Positions 1 to 6,981 are shown, counted from the stretch's first letter. The stretch: 12,885 bases of DNA from Candidatus Saganbacteria bacterium (GCA_020051815.1 JAGVQF010000139.1:1-12885), one strand, 5' to 3'. Numbers and translations are program-made. Notes: generated from the sequence alone by a model not told the origin.

Positions 1-1283
1 CGGCTTCTAATCGCGGCATCGACGAGATGCGCGAGTTGCGCGAGCGCGTCCGCTACGCGCCGATGGAGGGCCGCTACAAGGTCTACATCATCGACGAAGT
101 CCACATGCTGACGCAGGAGGCCTTTAACGCCCTTTTGAAAACCTTAGAAGAGCCGCCGGCGCACACGATCTTTGTTCTGGCCACGACCGAGAGCCAAAAG
201 GTCCCCATGACGATCGCCTCGCGTTGCCAGCGGCTCGACTTCGCCCGTCTCAAGCTTGACGAGATCAAGGAGCAATTAAAGAAAATATCGAATGCCGAAA
301 AGTTTGAGATCGATGAGAAGGCGCTCGACCTCGTTGCCCGCTCGGCCGAGGGGGCGATGCGCGACGCGATCTCTCTCCTCGACCAGCTGGTTTCTTTTTC
401 CGGCCACAAGATCGCCTACGACGACGTGGTGACTCTCCTCGGCACGGCGGATGAGGAACTGCTCTTTGGCTTTGGCGAAGCGGTGGTCGTCGGCGACATC
501 AAAGCGGTCATGGAACTGATCCGCAAAGGGATGGAAGAGGGGCGCTCGATGCAGCAGGTGGCGCGCGACCTCGTCCTCCACTTTAGGAATTTACTGCATC
601 TTAAGGTCGGCTCCGGCGAATCGCTTGAGCTGACGGCCGATTATCTCAAGCGGCTCGACACCCAGGCGCAGAAATTTACTCTTAACAGTATCAAAGAGAT
701 CATCAGCGCGCTCTCGCGCGCCGAGCTCGATATGAAGTGGCATCCTCACGCGCGGCTGGTGCTGGAGGTGGCGATGGTGGAGTTGATGGGAGAGAATCAG
801 AATATCAGAATATCAGAACGAGATGAACAGAAAATCAGAACATCAGACGAACAGAGAAAAAAACCGATCGACATAAAACCATCAACCATTCCAGCCGCCC
901 AACCTATCGACCTGAAACCAGAGGTACTTCCTGTTTCACATCATACAGATAATGACCATATGGGTAAGATCAAAGAACATTGGCCGGCCATCTTAGAAAG
1001 TATGCGCAAAAAGAGCATCTACGGCTACGTTTCCCTGCATGAAGGCGAGCCGATCGAGCTCAACGGCAGCGGCAAGCTGGTCATCGGTTTTCGCAAGGGG
1101 TATTCTTTCCATAAAGAACGTTTGGAAGAGGTCAAAAACAAGCAGGCGCTTGAGGATTCAATAAGGGATATCCTGGGTAAGCATGTCCCGATCGAGTGCG
1201 TGGTGAGCGACGGGATCGTCAAGGCCCCATCGCTTTCGGTCAGATCAGTCGCGGAATTCTTTGAAGGCAAGGTGGTTTCGTAA
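1..1283 (+). CDS. dnaX: DNA polymerase III subunit gamma/tau, 5'-truncated by window edge
   Basis: ATPase subunit of the clamp loader that places the sliding clamp on DNA. The reading frame is open from the first full codon (position 3), so the true start, the P-loop and the zinc-binding region, roughly the first 100 residues, lie outside the window. Visible are the AASNRG segment, Walker B/DExx (YIIDEVHML), the LLKTLEEPP stretch, sensor 1 (LATTESQK) and the SRCQ arginine-finger motif, followed by the lid and the clamp-loader collar domain. A low-complexity linker at 790-870 contains 8-bp repeats and joins the core to a C-terminal domain of about 110 residues ending at 1283. Identity of the core is certain. 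The C-terminal domain matches no specific family that I can name. The stop codon overlaps the asd start (TAATG), which suggests translational coupling. Confidence 0.96.
   Translation, partial: ASNRGIDEMRELRERVRYAPMEGRYKVYIIDEVHMLTQEAFNALLKTLEEPPAHTIFVLATTESQKVPMTIASRCQRLDFARLKLDEIKEQLKKISNAEKFEIDEKALDLVARSAEGAMRDAISLLDQLVSFSGHKIAYDDVVTLLGTADEELLFGFGEAVVVGDIKAVMELIRKGMEEGRSMQQVARDLVLHFRNLLHLKVGSGESLELTADYLKRLDTQAQKFTLNSIKEIISALSRAELDMKWHPHARLVLEVAMVELMGENQNIRISERDEQKIRTSDEQRKKPIDIKPSTIPAAQPIDLKPEVLPVSHHTDNDHMGKIKEHWPAILESMRKKSIYGYVSLHEGEPIELNGSGKLVIGFRKGYSFHKERLEEVKNKQALEDSIRDILGKHVPIECVVSDGIVKAPSLSVRSVAEFFEGKVVS
796..849 (+). repeat. 8-bp stutter repeat inside dnaX linker
   Basis: Five near-identical 8-bp units of the form ATCAGAAT/ATCAGAAC/ATCAGACG start at 796, 804, 812, 834 and 842. 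The units at 796-819 are contiguous, as are those at 834-849; 14 bases separate the two blocks. The array is translated in frame as a polar, charged linker between the clamp-loader collar and the C-terminal domain. It lies where insertion would be tolerated. Confidence 0.85.
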
Positions 1284-2305
1284 TGGCAAAAAAATACAAT
1301 GTTTGCGTCCTGGGCGCGACAGGTATGGTGGGGAAAGAGATGATGAAAGTCCTCGAGGAGCGGAACTTCCCGGTCAATAAATTTCTGCCGCTGGCTTCGG
1401 GACGCACCGCCGGCTCCAAAGTGACTTTTCAGGGTAAGGAATACACGGTTGAAGAAGCCAAGCCAGCTTCGTTTGACGGTATGGAGATCGGGTTATTTTC
1501 CGCCGGAGCCAAGGTTTCAGAAGCGCTGGCGCCCGAGGCGGCCAAACGCAAATGTGTTGTCATCGACAATACTTCCCATTTTAGGATGGACCCCGAGGTG
1601 CCGCTGGTCGTACCCGAGGTCAACGGCCACGCGATCAAAAAACACAAGGGGATCATCGCCAACCCGAATTGTTCAACCGCGCAGATGGTTTTAGCTTTGA
1701 AGCCAATTTATGACGCGGTCGGCATCGAGCGGATCGTGGTCTCCACCTATCAGGCGGTTTCGGGGTGGGGCAAAGAGGCGGTCGAAGAACTCTTGACCCA
1801 AACGAAAGCCCTGTTAGCCGACCCAAAAGCCAAAGTCGAAGTGAAATGTATCTTTAAGCGCATCGCTTTCAACGTCGTGCCGCAGATCGATCAGTTCGAA
1901 GCGAACGGCTACACCAAAGAAGAGATGAAGATGGTCAACGAAACGCAAAAGATATTTGAGGATGATTCGATTAAAATAACTGCGACGACGGTGCGCGTGC
2001 CGGTCATGATCGGCCATTCCGAATCGGTCAATATTAAAACAAAAAAGAAGATTTCCGCTGCCGAAGCCAGGAAACTGATGGGCAGTTTTGCCGATGTCAA
2101 AGTTGTCGATAACCCGGCCAAGGGCGAATATCCGACGCCAATCGATTGTGTCGGTAAAAACGAAACCCTGGTGGGTAGAGTGCGCGAGGATATTTCTCAA
2201 GAGAACGGCCTGGAGATGTGGATCGTTTCCGACAATCTGCGCCGCGGGGCGGCGCTCAACGCGGTGCTGATCGCCGAATTTTTGATCAGGAGCCAGCTTT
2301 TATAA
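1283..2305 (+). CDS. asd: Aspartate-semialdehyde dehydrogenase
   Basis: Cytosolic enzyme that reduces beta-aspartyl phosphate with NADPH to aspartate semialdehyde, the branch point to lysine/diaminopimelate, threonine and methionine. At 340 residues it has the usual family length. Seen directly: the N-terminal Rossmann loop GATGMVG (residues 11-17), the catalytic cysteine in NPNCSTAQ (Cys130), the STYQAVSG segment with Gln157, and the RVPVMIGHSE segment whose His245 corresponds to the family's general base. The start is the ATG of TAATG, preceded by a purine-rich GAAGGCAAGGTGG stretch that can serve as ribosome binding site. The gene is cotranscribed with dnaX by the overlap. Its 3' end overlaps the convergent minus-strand gene by 20 bases, leaving no room for a conventional terminator. 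Its product feeds the diamino acid pathway used by MurE further along the window. Confidence 0.97.
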   Translation: MAKKYNVCVLGATGMVGKEMMKVLEERNFPVNKFLPLASGRTAGSKVTFQGKEYTVEEAKPASFDGMEIGLFSAGAKVSEALAPEAAKRKCVVIDNTSHFRMDPEVPLVVPEVNGHAIKKHKGIIANPNCSTAQMVLALKPIYDAVGIERIVVSTYQAVSGWGKEAVEELLTQTKALLADPKAKVEVKCIFKRIAFNVVPQIDQFEANGYTKEEMKMVNETQKIFEDDSIKITATTVRVPVMIGHSESVNIKTKKKISAAEARKLMGSFADVKVVDNPAKGEYPTPIDCVGKNETLVGRVREDISQENGLEMWIVSDNLRRGAALNAVLIAEFLIRSQLL

Positions 2306-2801
2306 GGCCGCCGTTATTTCTGTTGAAATCTTCTTCCGACCAGAGTTCGAGATGATTGCCGAAGCCAGCGATTATAATTTTGTCCCGCCCAGAAACCCCT
2401 AGCCAGGCAACCATGAATTCGGGAACAGTAATTCGGCAATGTTTATCGAAAGTTGCCTTGTGGCTGGTGGCAATGATAGTTTCCCGGTCTTTGGCCAATA
2501 AGCGAGAAAGGTTTTCGCGCCAGCCGTTTTCTTCAAATAGTGCCAAAAAATGACCATTTGTTCCATTTCTTTTTGCTGAATTTCTGTGGCTTATCATCGG
2601 AATTAGATGCAGTTCCGGCCATTTTATTTCCAAAACAAAAGACCTGGGCACATAAATTCGATTCTTGCTTTCAAGAGAAATAAAATGCGACCCTGAAAAT
2701 TTAGGCTTCAAGGCGATTTCTCTTGGAAGAGGCGCTATGCCCATATATCTGCTTACGAATGTCATTGCAGTTGGAGTTCTCGGAGTTCTCATTGTAGGCA
2801 T
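2286..2801 (-). CDS. Orphan MraZ-like protein (two SpoVT/AbrB-like half domains)
   Basis: Probable DNA-binding regulator. From the upstream-most ATG it has 171 residues. Two repeated segments resemble the paired SpoVT-AbrB domains of MraZ: FSGSHFISLESKNRIYVP (residues 35-52) and ATFDKHCRITVPEFM (116-130), followed by an IIIAGFGNHLELWSEEDF stretch that closely follows the family pattern of glycine, hydrophobic and tryptophan residues. The usual DxxGR signatures are degenerate (ESKNR and DKHCR). MraZ normally begins a few residues before the first FxG, so the first 30 residues are either an extension or untranslated. Internal starts are ATG at 2792, 2765 and 2744, and TTG at 2711, which would best match family length; no strong ribosome binding site settles it. 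Unlike mraZ it is not beside rsmH/ftsL/ftsI. The gene is clearly richer in A+T than its neighbours, which hints at a different history. Confidence 0.8.
   Translation of the reverse strand: MPTMRTPRTPTAMTFVSRYMGIAPLPREIALKPKFSGSHFISLESKNRIYVPRSFVLEIKWPELHLIPMISHRNSAKRNGTNGHFLALFEENGWRENLSRLLAKDRETIIATSHKATFDKHCRITVPEFMVAWLGVSGRDKIIIAGFGNHLELWSEEDFNRNNGGLIKAGS
2773..2790. repeat. Perfect 9-bp tandem duplication near the 5' end of the MraZ-like gene
   Basis: GGAGTTCTC occurs twice back to back (2773-2781 and 2782-2790). If the longest start is used it encodes an Arg-Thr-Pro repeat at residues 5-10. If a downstream start is used it lies in the leader, where MraZ-type regulators bind short direct repeats, so it could be an operator. 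It does not match the TGGGN boxes described for MraZ. Confidence 0.5.
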
Positions 2802-2837
2802 ATTTCGGCTAAGTAAATAGAAAATTTCACTCTTTGC

Positions 2838-2846
2838 TGATATAAT
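2838..2846 (+). promoter_or_regulatory. Extended -10 promoter of the methyltransferase gene, predicted leaderless
   Basis: TGATATAAT is a perfect extended -10 element (TGN plus TATAAT at 2841-2846). Only 8 bases separate it from the ATG at 2855, so transcription should begin at or within a couple of bases of the start codon. There is no convincing -35 box, as is normal for extended -10 promoters, and no Shine-Dalgarno sequence. Confidence 0.75.
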
Positions 2847-2850
2847 TTTA
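2845..2850 (-). promoter_or_regulatory. Possible divergent -10 box for the MraZ-like gene
   Basis: Read on the minus strand this is TAAAAT (5 of 6 to TATAAT). It overlaps the plus-strand TATAAT by two bases, the same geometry as the shared promoter near 10495. It would give a leader of about 37 bases to the longest start. No TGN extension is present, so it is weaker than the plus-strand element. Confidence 0.4.
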
Positions 2851-2854
2851 ATTC

Positions 2855-3499
2855 ATGGACAAACAGGCGCAGATCGCGTATTTTGAGGGCTTGCTGGCCC
2901 AGCACGGGGCCAATTACCTGGCGCTCGATTGGAACTCGACCGAGAGCCAGCGCCTGCGCTTTAAGATCCTAAAAGAGCTTTTTCTCTACGGCAAAAAGGC
3001 CTCCGGTATTTCGCTTCTTGACGTCGGCTGTGGGCTGGGCGACCTCTACGGATTCTTTAAGGCGGATGGCCTGCTTAATCGCAATAAGATAAGCTATGCC
3101 GGCTACGATATTTCGCCCAAGCTTGTCGAAGCGGCGAAAAAAAGATATCCCGACGCAAAATTTGAGGTCAAAGATGTCATCGAAGAGCGCCACGTGCCCA
3201 AATTCGATTACATCATCTGTTCCGGCGTCTTCAATATCCGCACCACCGACCGGCTCGACCATCTCGATTTTGTCAAAGAGATGATGTTCCGGCTCTACGA
3301 CCTCTGTTCATACGGGGTGGGGCTGAATTTCTTGAGCGAGGGCGGCTTGCCGACTGCCAGCGCGGCTGACCTGGCCAGCGGCCGCTATTTTTTCTTTAAC
3401 CCGGAGGAAATACTAAGCTACAGCCGCTTCATCACAACCCGCTATATCATAAGACACGATTATCATCCGGGCGATTTTACGCTATACTTATTGAAATGA
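2855..3499 (+). CDS. Class I SAM-dependent methyltransferase
   Basis: Predicted cytosolic methyltransferase of 214 residues; substrate unknown. Motif I is clear (LLDVGCGLGDL, residues 54-64), followed by the acidic residue that contacts the SAM ribose in YAGYDIS (Asp85), motif III-like FEVKDV (102-107), and a YIICSGVFN strand corresponding to motif IV. The N-terminal 50 residues form a likely helical cap, and the C-terminal half has no recognisable substrate-binding motif. The start codon sits 8 bases after a perfect extended -10 box, so the mRNA is probably leaderless. The gene opens the plus-strand run, and its TGA overlaps the ATG of the channel gene (ATGA). Nothing in the context indicates whether it modifies a protein, a lipid or a small molecule. 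Confidence 0.88.
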   Translation: MDKQAQIAYFEGLLAQHGANYLALDWNSTESQRLRFKILKELFLYGKKASGISLLDVGCGLGDLYGFFKADGLLNRNKISYAGYDISPKLVEAAKKRYPDAKFEVKDVIEERHVPKFDYIICSGVFNIRTTDRLDHLDFVKEMMFRLYDLCSYGVGLNFLSEGGLPTASAADLASGRYFFFNPEEILSYSRFITTRYIIRHDYHPGDFTLYLLK

Positions 3500-4530
3500 A
3501 ACAACAGGATCATCCATTCGATTCTTATAATCGCAAATTGTGGCGGCACTTTTTTGTCCCGCTGCTGACCCTTTTAGTGGTGGCGGTCATTGGCATTATC
3601 GGCTTCATGCGGCTTAACCACGCGACTTTTCTGGAAGCTTTCTACATGGTGGTCGTCACCCTGACCACGGTCGGCTACCGGCAAGATGAAAAGTTGTCGG
3701 CCGCGGGGATATTGTTCGACTCGATCTTTGTCATGGTCAGCGTGGTCTTGATCGTTGTCGTGATCGGCCGCGCTCTGGAATTCATTGTTTCCGGGGAATT
3801 TGTCAGGATCAGGAGGAAAAGAAAAATGGAGAAAAAGATCGAAGGAATGAAAGGCCATTTTATTATCTGCGGGTACGGCCGGGTGGGGCACCAGGTCGCG
3901 GTCGAACTGAAGGCGGCCAAGATCCCTTACGTGGTGATCGACGGCAAGCCGGAAACGGCGGTTGAGTTGGAGGATTCCGACGTTAATTTTATCATCGGCG
4001 ACGGCTCTCACGATATCATTCTTGAACAGGCCGGTGTCAGGCGGGCGAAAGTGCTGGTCGCGGCCAACGACTCGGATACGGCCAACGTCTTCGTGACCCT
4101 CTCGGCCCGGGTGATCAATCCCGGGATCACTATCGTTTCCCGGGCCAGTTCCGTCGAGTCGGAAGAGAAAATGCGCAAAGCCGGGGCCAATAAAGTGATC
4201 TCGCCGTACTTTATTGCCGGTAAACGGATGGCGGCGCTGGCGACCAAGCCGACAGCGATCGATTTTGTCGATACGGTGATGCACAGCGAACATTTAGAGA
4301 TGGAAATCCGTGAGTTCCAGGTCGATGATATCTGCGGCTATGCCGGGAAGACTTTGGGCGAAGCGCAGATCCGCCAGCGATCGGGGGCTTATGTCGCGGC
4401 GATCAGAAAGACCGACGGCAAGTTCAATCTCCAGCCGGTGGCCGAATCAAAGATCGATCACGGGGACATTATTGTCGCTATCGGCACGCCCAAACAGCTT
4501 GAGCTGCTGGAAAAATGCCTGATCAAATAG
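3496..4530 (+). CDS. RCK (TrkA-N/TrkA-C) gated potassium channel, atypical filter
   Basis: Membrane ion channel of 344 residues with the MthK/GsuK-type plan of two transmembrane helices. TM1 spans about residues 19-38, the pore helix about 45-58, the filter 58-62 and TM2 about 72-94, followed by a basic linker (RIRRKRK). The RCK domain has a TrkA-N Rossmann fold (HFIICGYGRVG, 121-131) with an acidic residue at the end of beta-2 (YVVID), then a TrkA-C domain from about residue 260 that ends in AIGTPKQLELL. The filter reads TTVGYR rather than TVGYG. A perfect Shine-Dalgarno sequence inside the gene precedes Met111. The gene overlaps the methyltransferase by 4 bases and the DUF2148 gene by 16. 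A TATACT box (3483-3488) 7 bases before the start may add a leaderless transcript. Selectivity for K+ is inferred from the family, not shown. Confidence 0.9.
   Translation: MKQQDHPFDSYNRKLWRHFFVPLLTLLVVAVIGIIGFMRLNHATFLEAFYMVVVTLTTVGYRQDEKLSAAGILFDSIFVMVSVVLIVVVIGRALEFIVSGEFVRIRRKRKMEKKIEGMKGHFIICGYGRVGHQVAVELKAAKIPYVVIDGKPETAVELEDSDVNFIIGDGSHDIILEQAGVRRAKVLVAANDSDTANVFVTLSARVINPGITIVSRASSVESEEKMRKAGANKVISPYFIAGKRMAALATKPTAIDFVDTVMHSEHLEMEIREFQVDDICGYAGKTLGEAQIRQRSGAYVAAIRKTDGKFNLQPVAESKIDHGDIIVAIGTPKQLELLEKCLIK
3811..3828 (+). promoter_or_regulatory. Internal Shine-Dalgarno and start codon (Met111) in the channel gene
   Basis: AGGAGG at 3811-3816 is followed, after 9 bases, by an in-frame ATG at 3826. 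The resulting protein (234 residues) would consist of the RCK domain alone, starting just after TM2. The Arg residues here are encoded by AGG/AGA, while most Arg codons elsewhere in the gene are CGN. MthK, the family prototype, makes its separate RCK subunit from an internal Met at the same place in the fold. Confidence 0.6.
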
Positions 4531-5045
4531 CAGCCGCACTGGAGCGGACAGCGGCCGAGATGTGCCTGGCGGCGCGCACGGCGCCGAAGGCGCGGGGACT
4601 CGATTTTCTTGAGTTCGCCATTTTGAAAGGCGATGAAATATTGAAGCTCTCCGCGAAAATGAAGGAGATCGGCGAGCGCGAGGACAATTATACTTTCCGC
4701 CGCGATTCGGAGAATATCAAAAAAGCGCCGTTGATCGTCCTGATCGGCACGAAGAAACAGACGATCGGCCTGAAATATTGCTCATATTGCGGTTTTGCCA
4801 ACTGCGCGGAGAACGAGAAGGCCGGCGCCACTTGCGCCTATAACACGGGCGACCTGGGGATCGCGATCGGCTCGGCTGTTTCAGTCGCCATTGACCGGCG
4901 CGTCGACAATCGCGTTATGTATTCGGTTGGCCGGGCGGCGGTCGATATGAGGTTGATGGGCAAGGATGTCGCGATAGCCTACGGAATCCCGCTCTCGGCA
5001 ACTGCCAAAAATCCATTCTTTGATAGGCCCGCCTCCGGCGGGTAA
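4515..5045 (+). CDS. DUF2148 ferredoxin-domain protein
   Basis: Uncharacterised protein of 176 residues that I assign to the DUF2148 family (described as containing a ferredoxin-like domain). Cysteines cluster in [11 protein letters not shown] followed by a fourth in GATCAYN: C89-x2-C92-x4-C97-x9-C107, a plausible iron-sulfur or zinc site; Cys17 lies apart. The N-terminal half is helical ([20 protein letters not shown]), and the C-terminal part has a glycine-rich [16 protein letters not shown] stretch. No signal peptide or membrane helix is visible, so it should be cytosolic. It overlaps the channel gene by 16 bases. The last residues (RPASGG) are encoded by a GC-rich palindrome. Its biochemical role is unknown; the cysteine pattern suggests redox or metal binding but does not prove it. 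Confidence 0.85.
   Translation: MPDQIAAALERTAAEMCLAARTAPKARGLDFLEFAILKGDEILKLSAKMKEIGEREDNYTFRRDSENIKKAPLIVLIGTKKQTIGLKYCSYCGFANCAENEKAGATCAYNTGDLGIAIGSAVSVAIDRRVDNRVMYSVGRAAVDMRLMGKDVAIAYGIPLSATAKNPFFDRPASGG
5028..5042. repeat. Short GC palindrome at the end of the DUF2148 gene
   Basis: CCCGCC-TCC-GGCGGG forms a 6-bp stem with a 3-base loop immediately before the TAA stop. No T-run follows, so it is not an intrinsic terminator. It may be a REP-like element or simply coding sequence (Pro-Ala-Ser-Gly-Gly). Confidence 0.5.
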
Positions 5046-5062
5046 AAAGTGAGGGATTAATC

Positions 5063-5569
5063 ATGTACATGATTGAAGATATAAAGGCGATATTTGACCG
5101 CGATCCGGCGGCGGCCAATATTATTGAGGTCTTTCTTTATCAGGGTTTGTGGGCGATCTGGATCCACCGCGCGGCGCATCTGCTTTATCAATTAAGGATA
5201 CCGGTCATTCCCCGCCTCATTTCCCAGATCATGCGCCTCCTGACCTTGATCGAGATCCATCCGGGAGCTGTGATCGGGCGAAGATTATTCATTGACCACG
5301 GCTGCGGCGTCGTCATCGGCGAAACTTCGGTCATCGGCCATGATGTCACGATCTTTCAGGGGGTGACGCTGGGCGGCACCGGCAAAGAAAAGGGCAAGCG
5401 CCATCCGACGATCGGCAACAAAGTCGTGATCGGGGCCGAAGCGATCATCCTGGGCAATATTACCATCGGTGACGGGGTCATGATCGGGGCCGGCTCGGTC
5501 GTCATCAAATCGGTTCCGGCCGGAGCGACGGTGGTCGGCAATCCGGCCAGGGTCCGGCCAGCGGCATGA
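5063..5569 (+). CDS. cysE: Serine O-acetyltransferase
   Basis: Cytosolic enzyme that acetylates L-serine with acetyl-CoA, the committed step of cysteine synthesis. It is the short form (168 residues), lacking most of the long N-terminal helical domain of the enterobacterial enzyme. After about 60 helical residues, hexapeptide repeats build a left-handed beta helix. Family signatures are EIHPGAVIG (Glu64, His66), [11 protein letters not shown] with the catalytic His79, QGVTLGGTG (99-107) and the KRHP loop with His114. A GAGG at 5051-5054 lies 8 bases before the first ATG and favours it over the in-frame ATG six bases later. The stop overlaps the cysS start (ATGA), which couples cysteine synthesis to cysteine activation; the cysE-cysS pairing is known from other bacteria. 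No T-box or other leader structure was seen. Confidence 0.95.
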   Translation: MYMIEDIKAIFDRDPAAANIIEVFLYQGLWAIWIHRAAHLLYQLRIPVIPRLISQIMRLLTLIEIHPGAVIGRRLFIDHGCGVVIGETSVIGHDVTIFQGVTLGGTGKEKGKRHPTIGNKVVIGAEAIILGNITIGDGVMIGAGSVVIKSVPAGATVVGNPARVRPAA

Positions 5570-6981
5570 CCCTCAAAGTTCACAATACTTTAACCCGCGA
5601 CAAAGAGGAGTTTATTCCTCTCGATCCACCCAAAGTCGGCATGTATGTCTGCGGCATCACCCCCTACGATGAAACACACCTTGGCCACGGACGCGCCTAT
5701 GTCACCTTTGATGTGATACGCCGCTATCTTGAATATTCTGGCTTCGAAGTCACACATGTGCAGAACGTAACGGATATAGACGATAAGATCATAAAAAAAA
5801 GTCGCGAGTTTCGAGTCACGAGTCACGAGTTGGCTGAAAAATACACGCAGTCATACTTTGAAGTCATGGATAAGTTAAATGTGAAGCGGGCGACCATTTA
5901 CCCTAAGGCGACGGAACACATTGAAGAGATGGTTGGATGGATAGATGGTTTGATCAAAAAGGGCTTCGCCTATCAACTCGAAGATGGGGTATATTTTGAG
6001 GTAGATAAGTTTGAGGATTACGGCAAGCTTTCGGGTAAGAGAAAAGAAGATCAGGAGTCGGGGGCGAGGGTGGAAGTTAAAAGCGGCAAGAAAAGCCCGC
6101 TGGACTTCTCTTTGTGGAAGAAAGCTAAAGAGGAAGAGCCCTCCTGGCCAAGCCCCTGGGGCGAAGGAAGACCCGGCTGGCACATCGAGTGCTCCGTCAT
6201 GTCGACTAAATACCTCGGTGAGCAGTTCGATATCCATGGCGGGGGCCTCGACCTCGAATTCCCCCACCACGAGAACGAAACCGCCCAGACCGAGGCTTTT
6301 ACCGGCAAAGTCCCCTGGGTCAAATACTGGATCCATAACGGCTTCGTCAACGTTAACCGGCAGAAGATGAGCAAGTCGCTGGGCAATTTCTTCACCTTGA
6401 AGGATGTGTTCGAACAGTTTGACCCGATGGTCGTCCGCCTGTTTTTGCTCTCGACCCATTACCGCAGTCCGATCAATTACAGCGACGTGGAACTCTCTGC
6501 CGCCAAAGAGGCCTATGGCCGGATCGTCAAATTTATAGAAGACATCGATTTTCGGCTGAAAAAAACGACTGAACGGGCGTCCGAGATCGAGCTCGAAGAC
6601 ATCGAAGAAGAGCTCGGGCATTTCCCCGACAAACTTAAAGCCTCGATGGATGACGATTTTAATACCGCTGGGGCGGTCGGCGCGATCTTTGAGGCGATCA
6701 AGTTCTGCCGCAAAACTCTGGGCGACGGTGATGTTGAGCGCGAATGCCTCGAAACGATGAAAAAGACGATCATCGAAATGTGCGAGGTCCTTGGGCTAAA
6801 GGTCGCGAGTCGCGAATCGCGAGTTACGAGCCATGAAATTGAAAAACTGATCAAAGAAAGAGAAGCGGCGCGGAAAAACAGGGATTTTAAGCGAGCTGAT
6901 GATATCCGCAAACAGCTGGCCGGGCAAATGATCGAACTCGAAGACACGCCGCACGGGACAAAATGGAAAGCTCAAGCCTGA
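5566..6981 (+). CDS. cysS: Cysteinyl-tRNA synthetase
   Basis: Class I aminoacyl-tRNA synthetase that attaches cysteine to tRNA-Cys; 471 residues, the usual length. Seen directly: the HIGH signature as HLGH (residues 38-41), KMSKS (267-271), and the zinc site that selects cysteine (Cys29, Cys209 in WHIECS, His234 and Glu238 in FPHHENE). The helical anticodon-binding region and the C-terminal [18 protein letters not shown] helix are intact. Unusual are two in-frame 7-bp repeat arrays at residues about 80-89 and 413-425 that encode almost the same peptide, SRExRVTSHE. The first directly follows the conserved NVTDIDDK segment, the second lies in the linker before the C-terminal helix. Catalytic motifs are unaffected, so the enzyme is probably functional. 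It overlaps cysE by 4 bases and the MFS gene by 19. Confidence 0.97.
   Translation: MTLKVHNTLTRDKEEFIPLDPPKVGMYVCGITPYDETHLGHGRAYVTFDVIRRYLEYSGFEVTHVQNVTDIDDKIIKKSREFRVTSHELAEKYTQSYFEVMDKLNVKRATIYPKATEHIEEMVGWIDGLIKKGFAYQLEDGVYFEVDKFEDYGKLSGKRKEDQESGARVEVKSGKKSPLDFSLWKKAKEEEPSWPSPWGEGRPGWHIECSVMSTKYLGEQFDIHGGGLDLEFPHHENETAQTEAFTGKVPWVKYWIHNGFVNVNRQKMSKSLGNFFTLKDVFEQFDPMVVRLFLLSTHYRSPINYSDVELSAAKEAYGRIVKFIEDIDFRLKKTTERASEIELEDIEEELGHFPDKLKASMDDDFNTAGAVGAIFEAIKFCRKTLGDGDVERECLETMKKTIIEMCEVLGLKVASRESRVTSHEIEKLIKEREAARKNRDFKRADDIRKQLAGQMIELEDTPHGTKWKAQA
5805..5832 (+). repeat. 7-bp repeat array 1 in cysS
   Basis: Four contiguous 7-bp units: CGAGTTT, CGAGTCA, CGAGTCA, CGAGTTG, with a partial unit upstream. 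In the cysS frame the array and its flank read [11 protein letters not shown]. Confidence 0.9.
6804..6838 (+). repeat. 7-bp repeat array 2 in cysS
   Basis: Units CGCGAGT, CGCGAAT, CGCGAGT, TACGAGC and a degenerate CATGAAA. In frame the array reads [11 protein letters not shown], the same phase and nearly the same peptide as array 1; most base differences between the two are synonymous. Confidence 0.9.

Noticed and set aside
3574..4293. Long minus-strand open frame (239 codons) opposite the channel gene
   Set aside because: Composition is His/Asp-rich without any fold signature, as expected for the antisense of a well-supported channel gene.
5028..5042. GC hairpin as an intrinsic terminator between the DUF2148 gene and cysE
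   Set aside because: No T-run follows, and the stem lies inside the coding region; only A-rich sequence comes next.
5062..5071. CATGTACATG palindrome at the cysE start as an operator
   Set aside because: It is 10 bp long, arises from two nearby ATG codons, and has no promoter elements around it.
5875..6621. Long minus-strand open frame opposite cysS
   Set aside because: Antisense shadow of a complete cysteinyl-tRNA synthetase; no recognisable domain or promoter.
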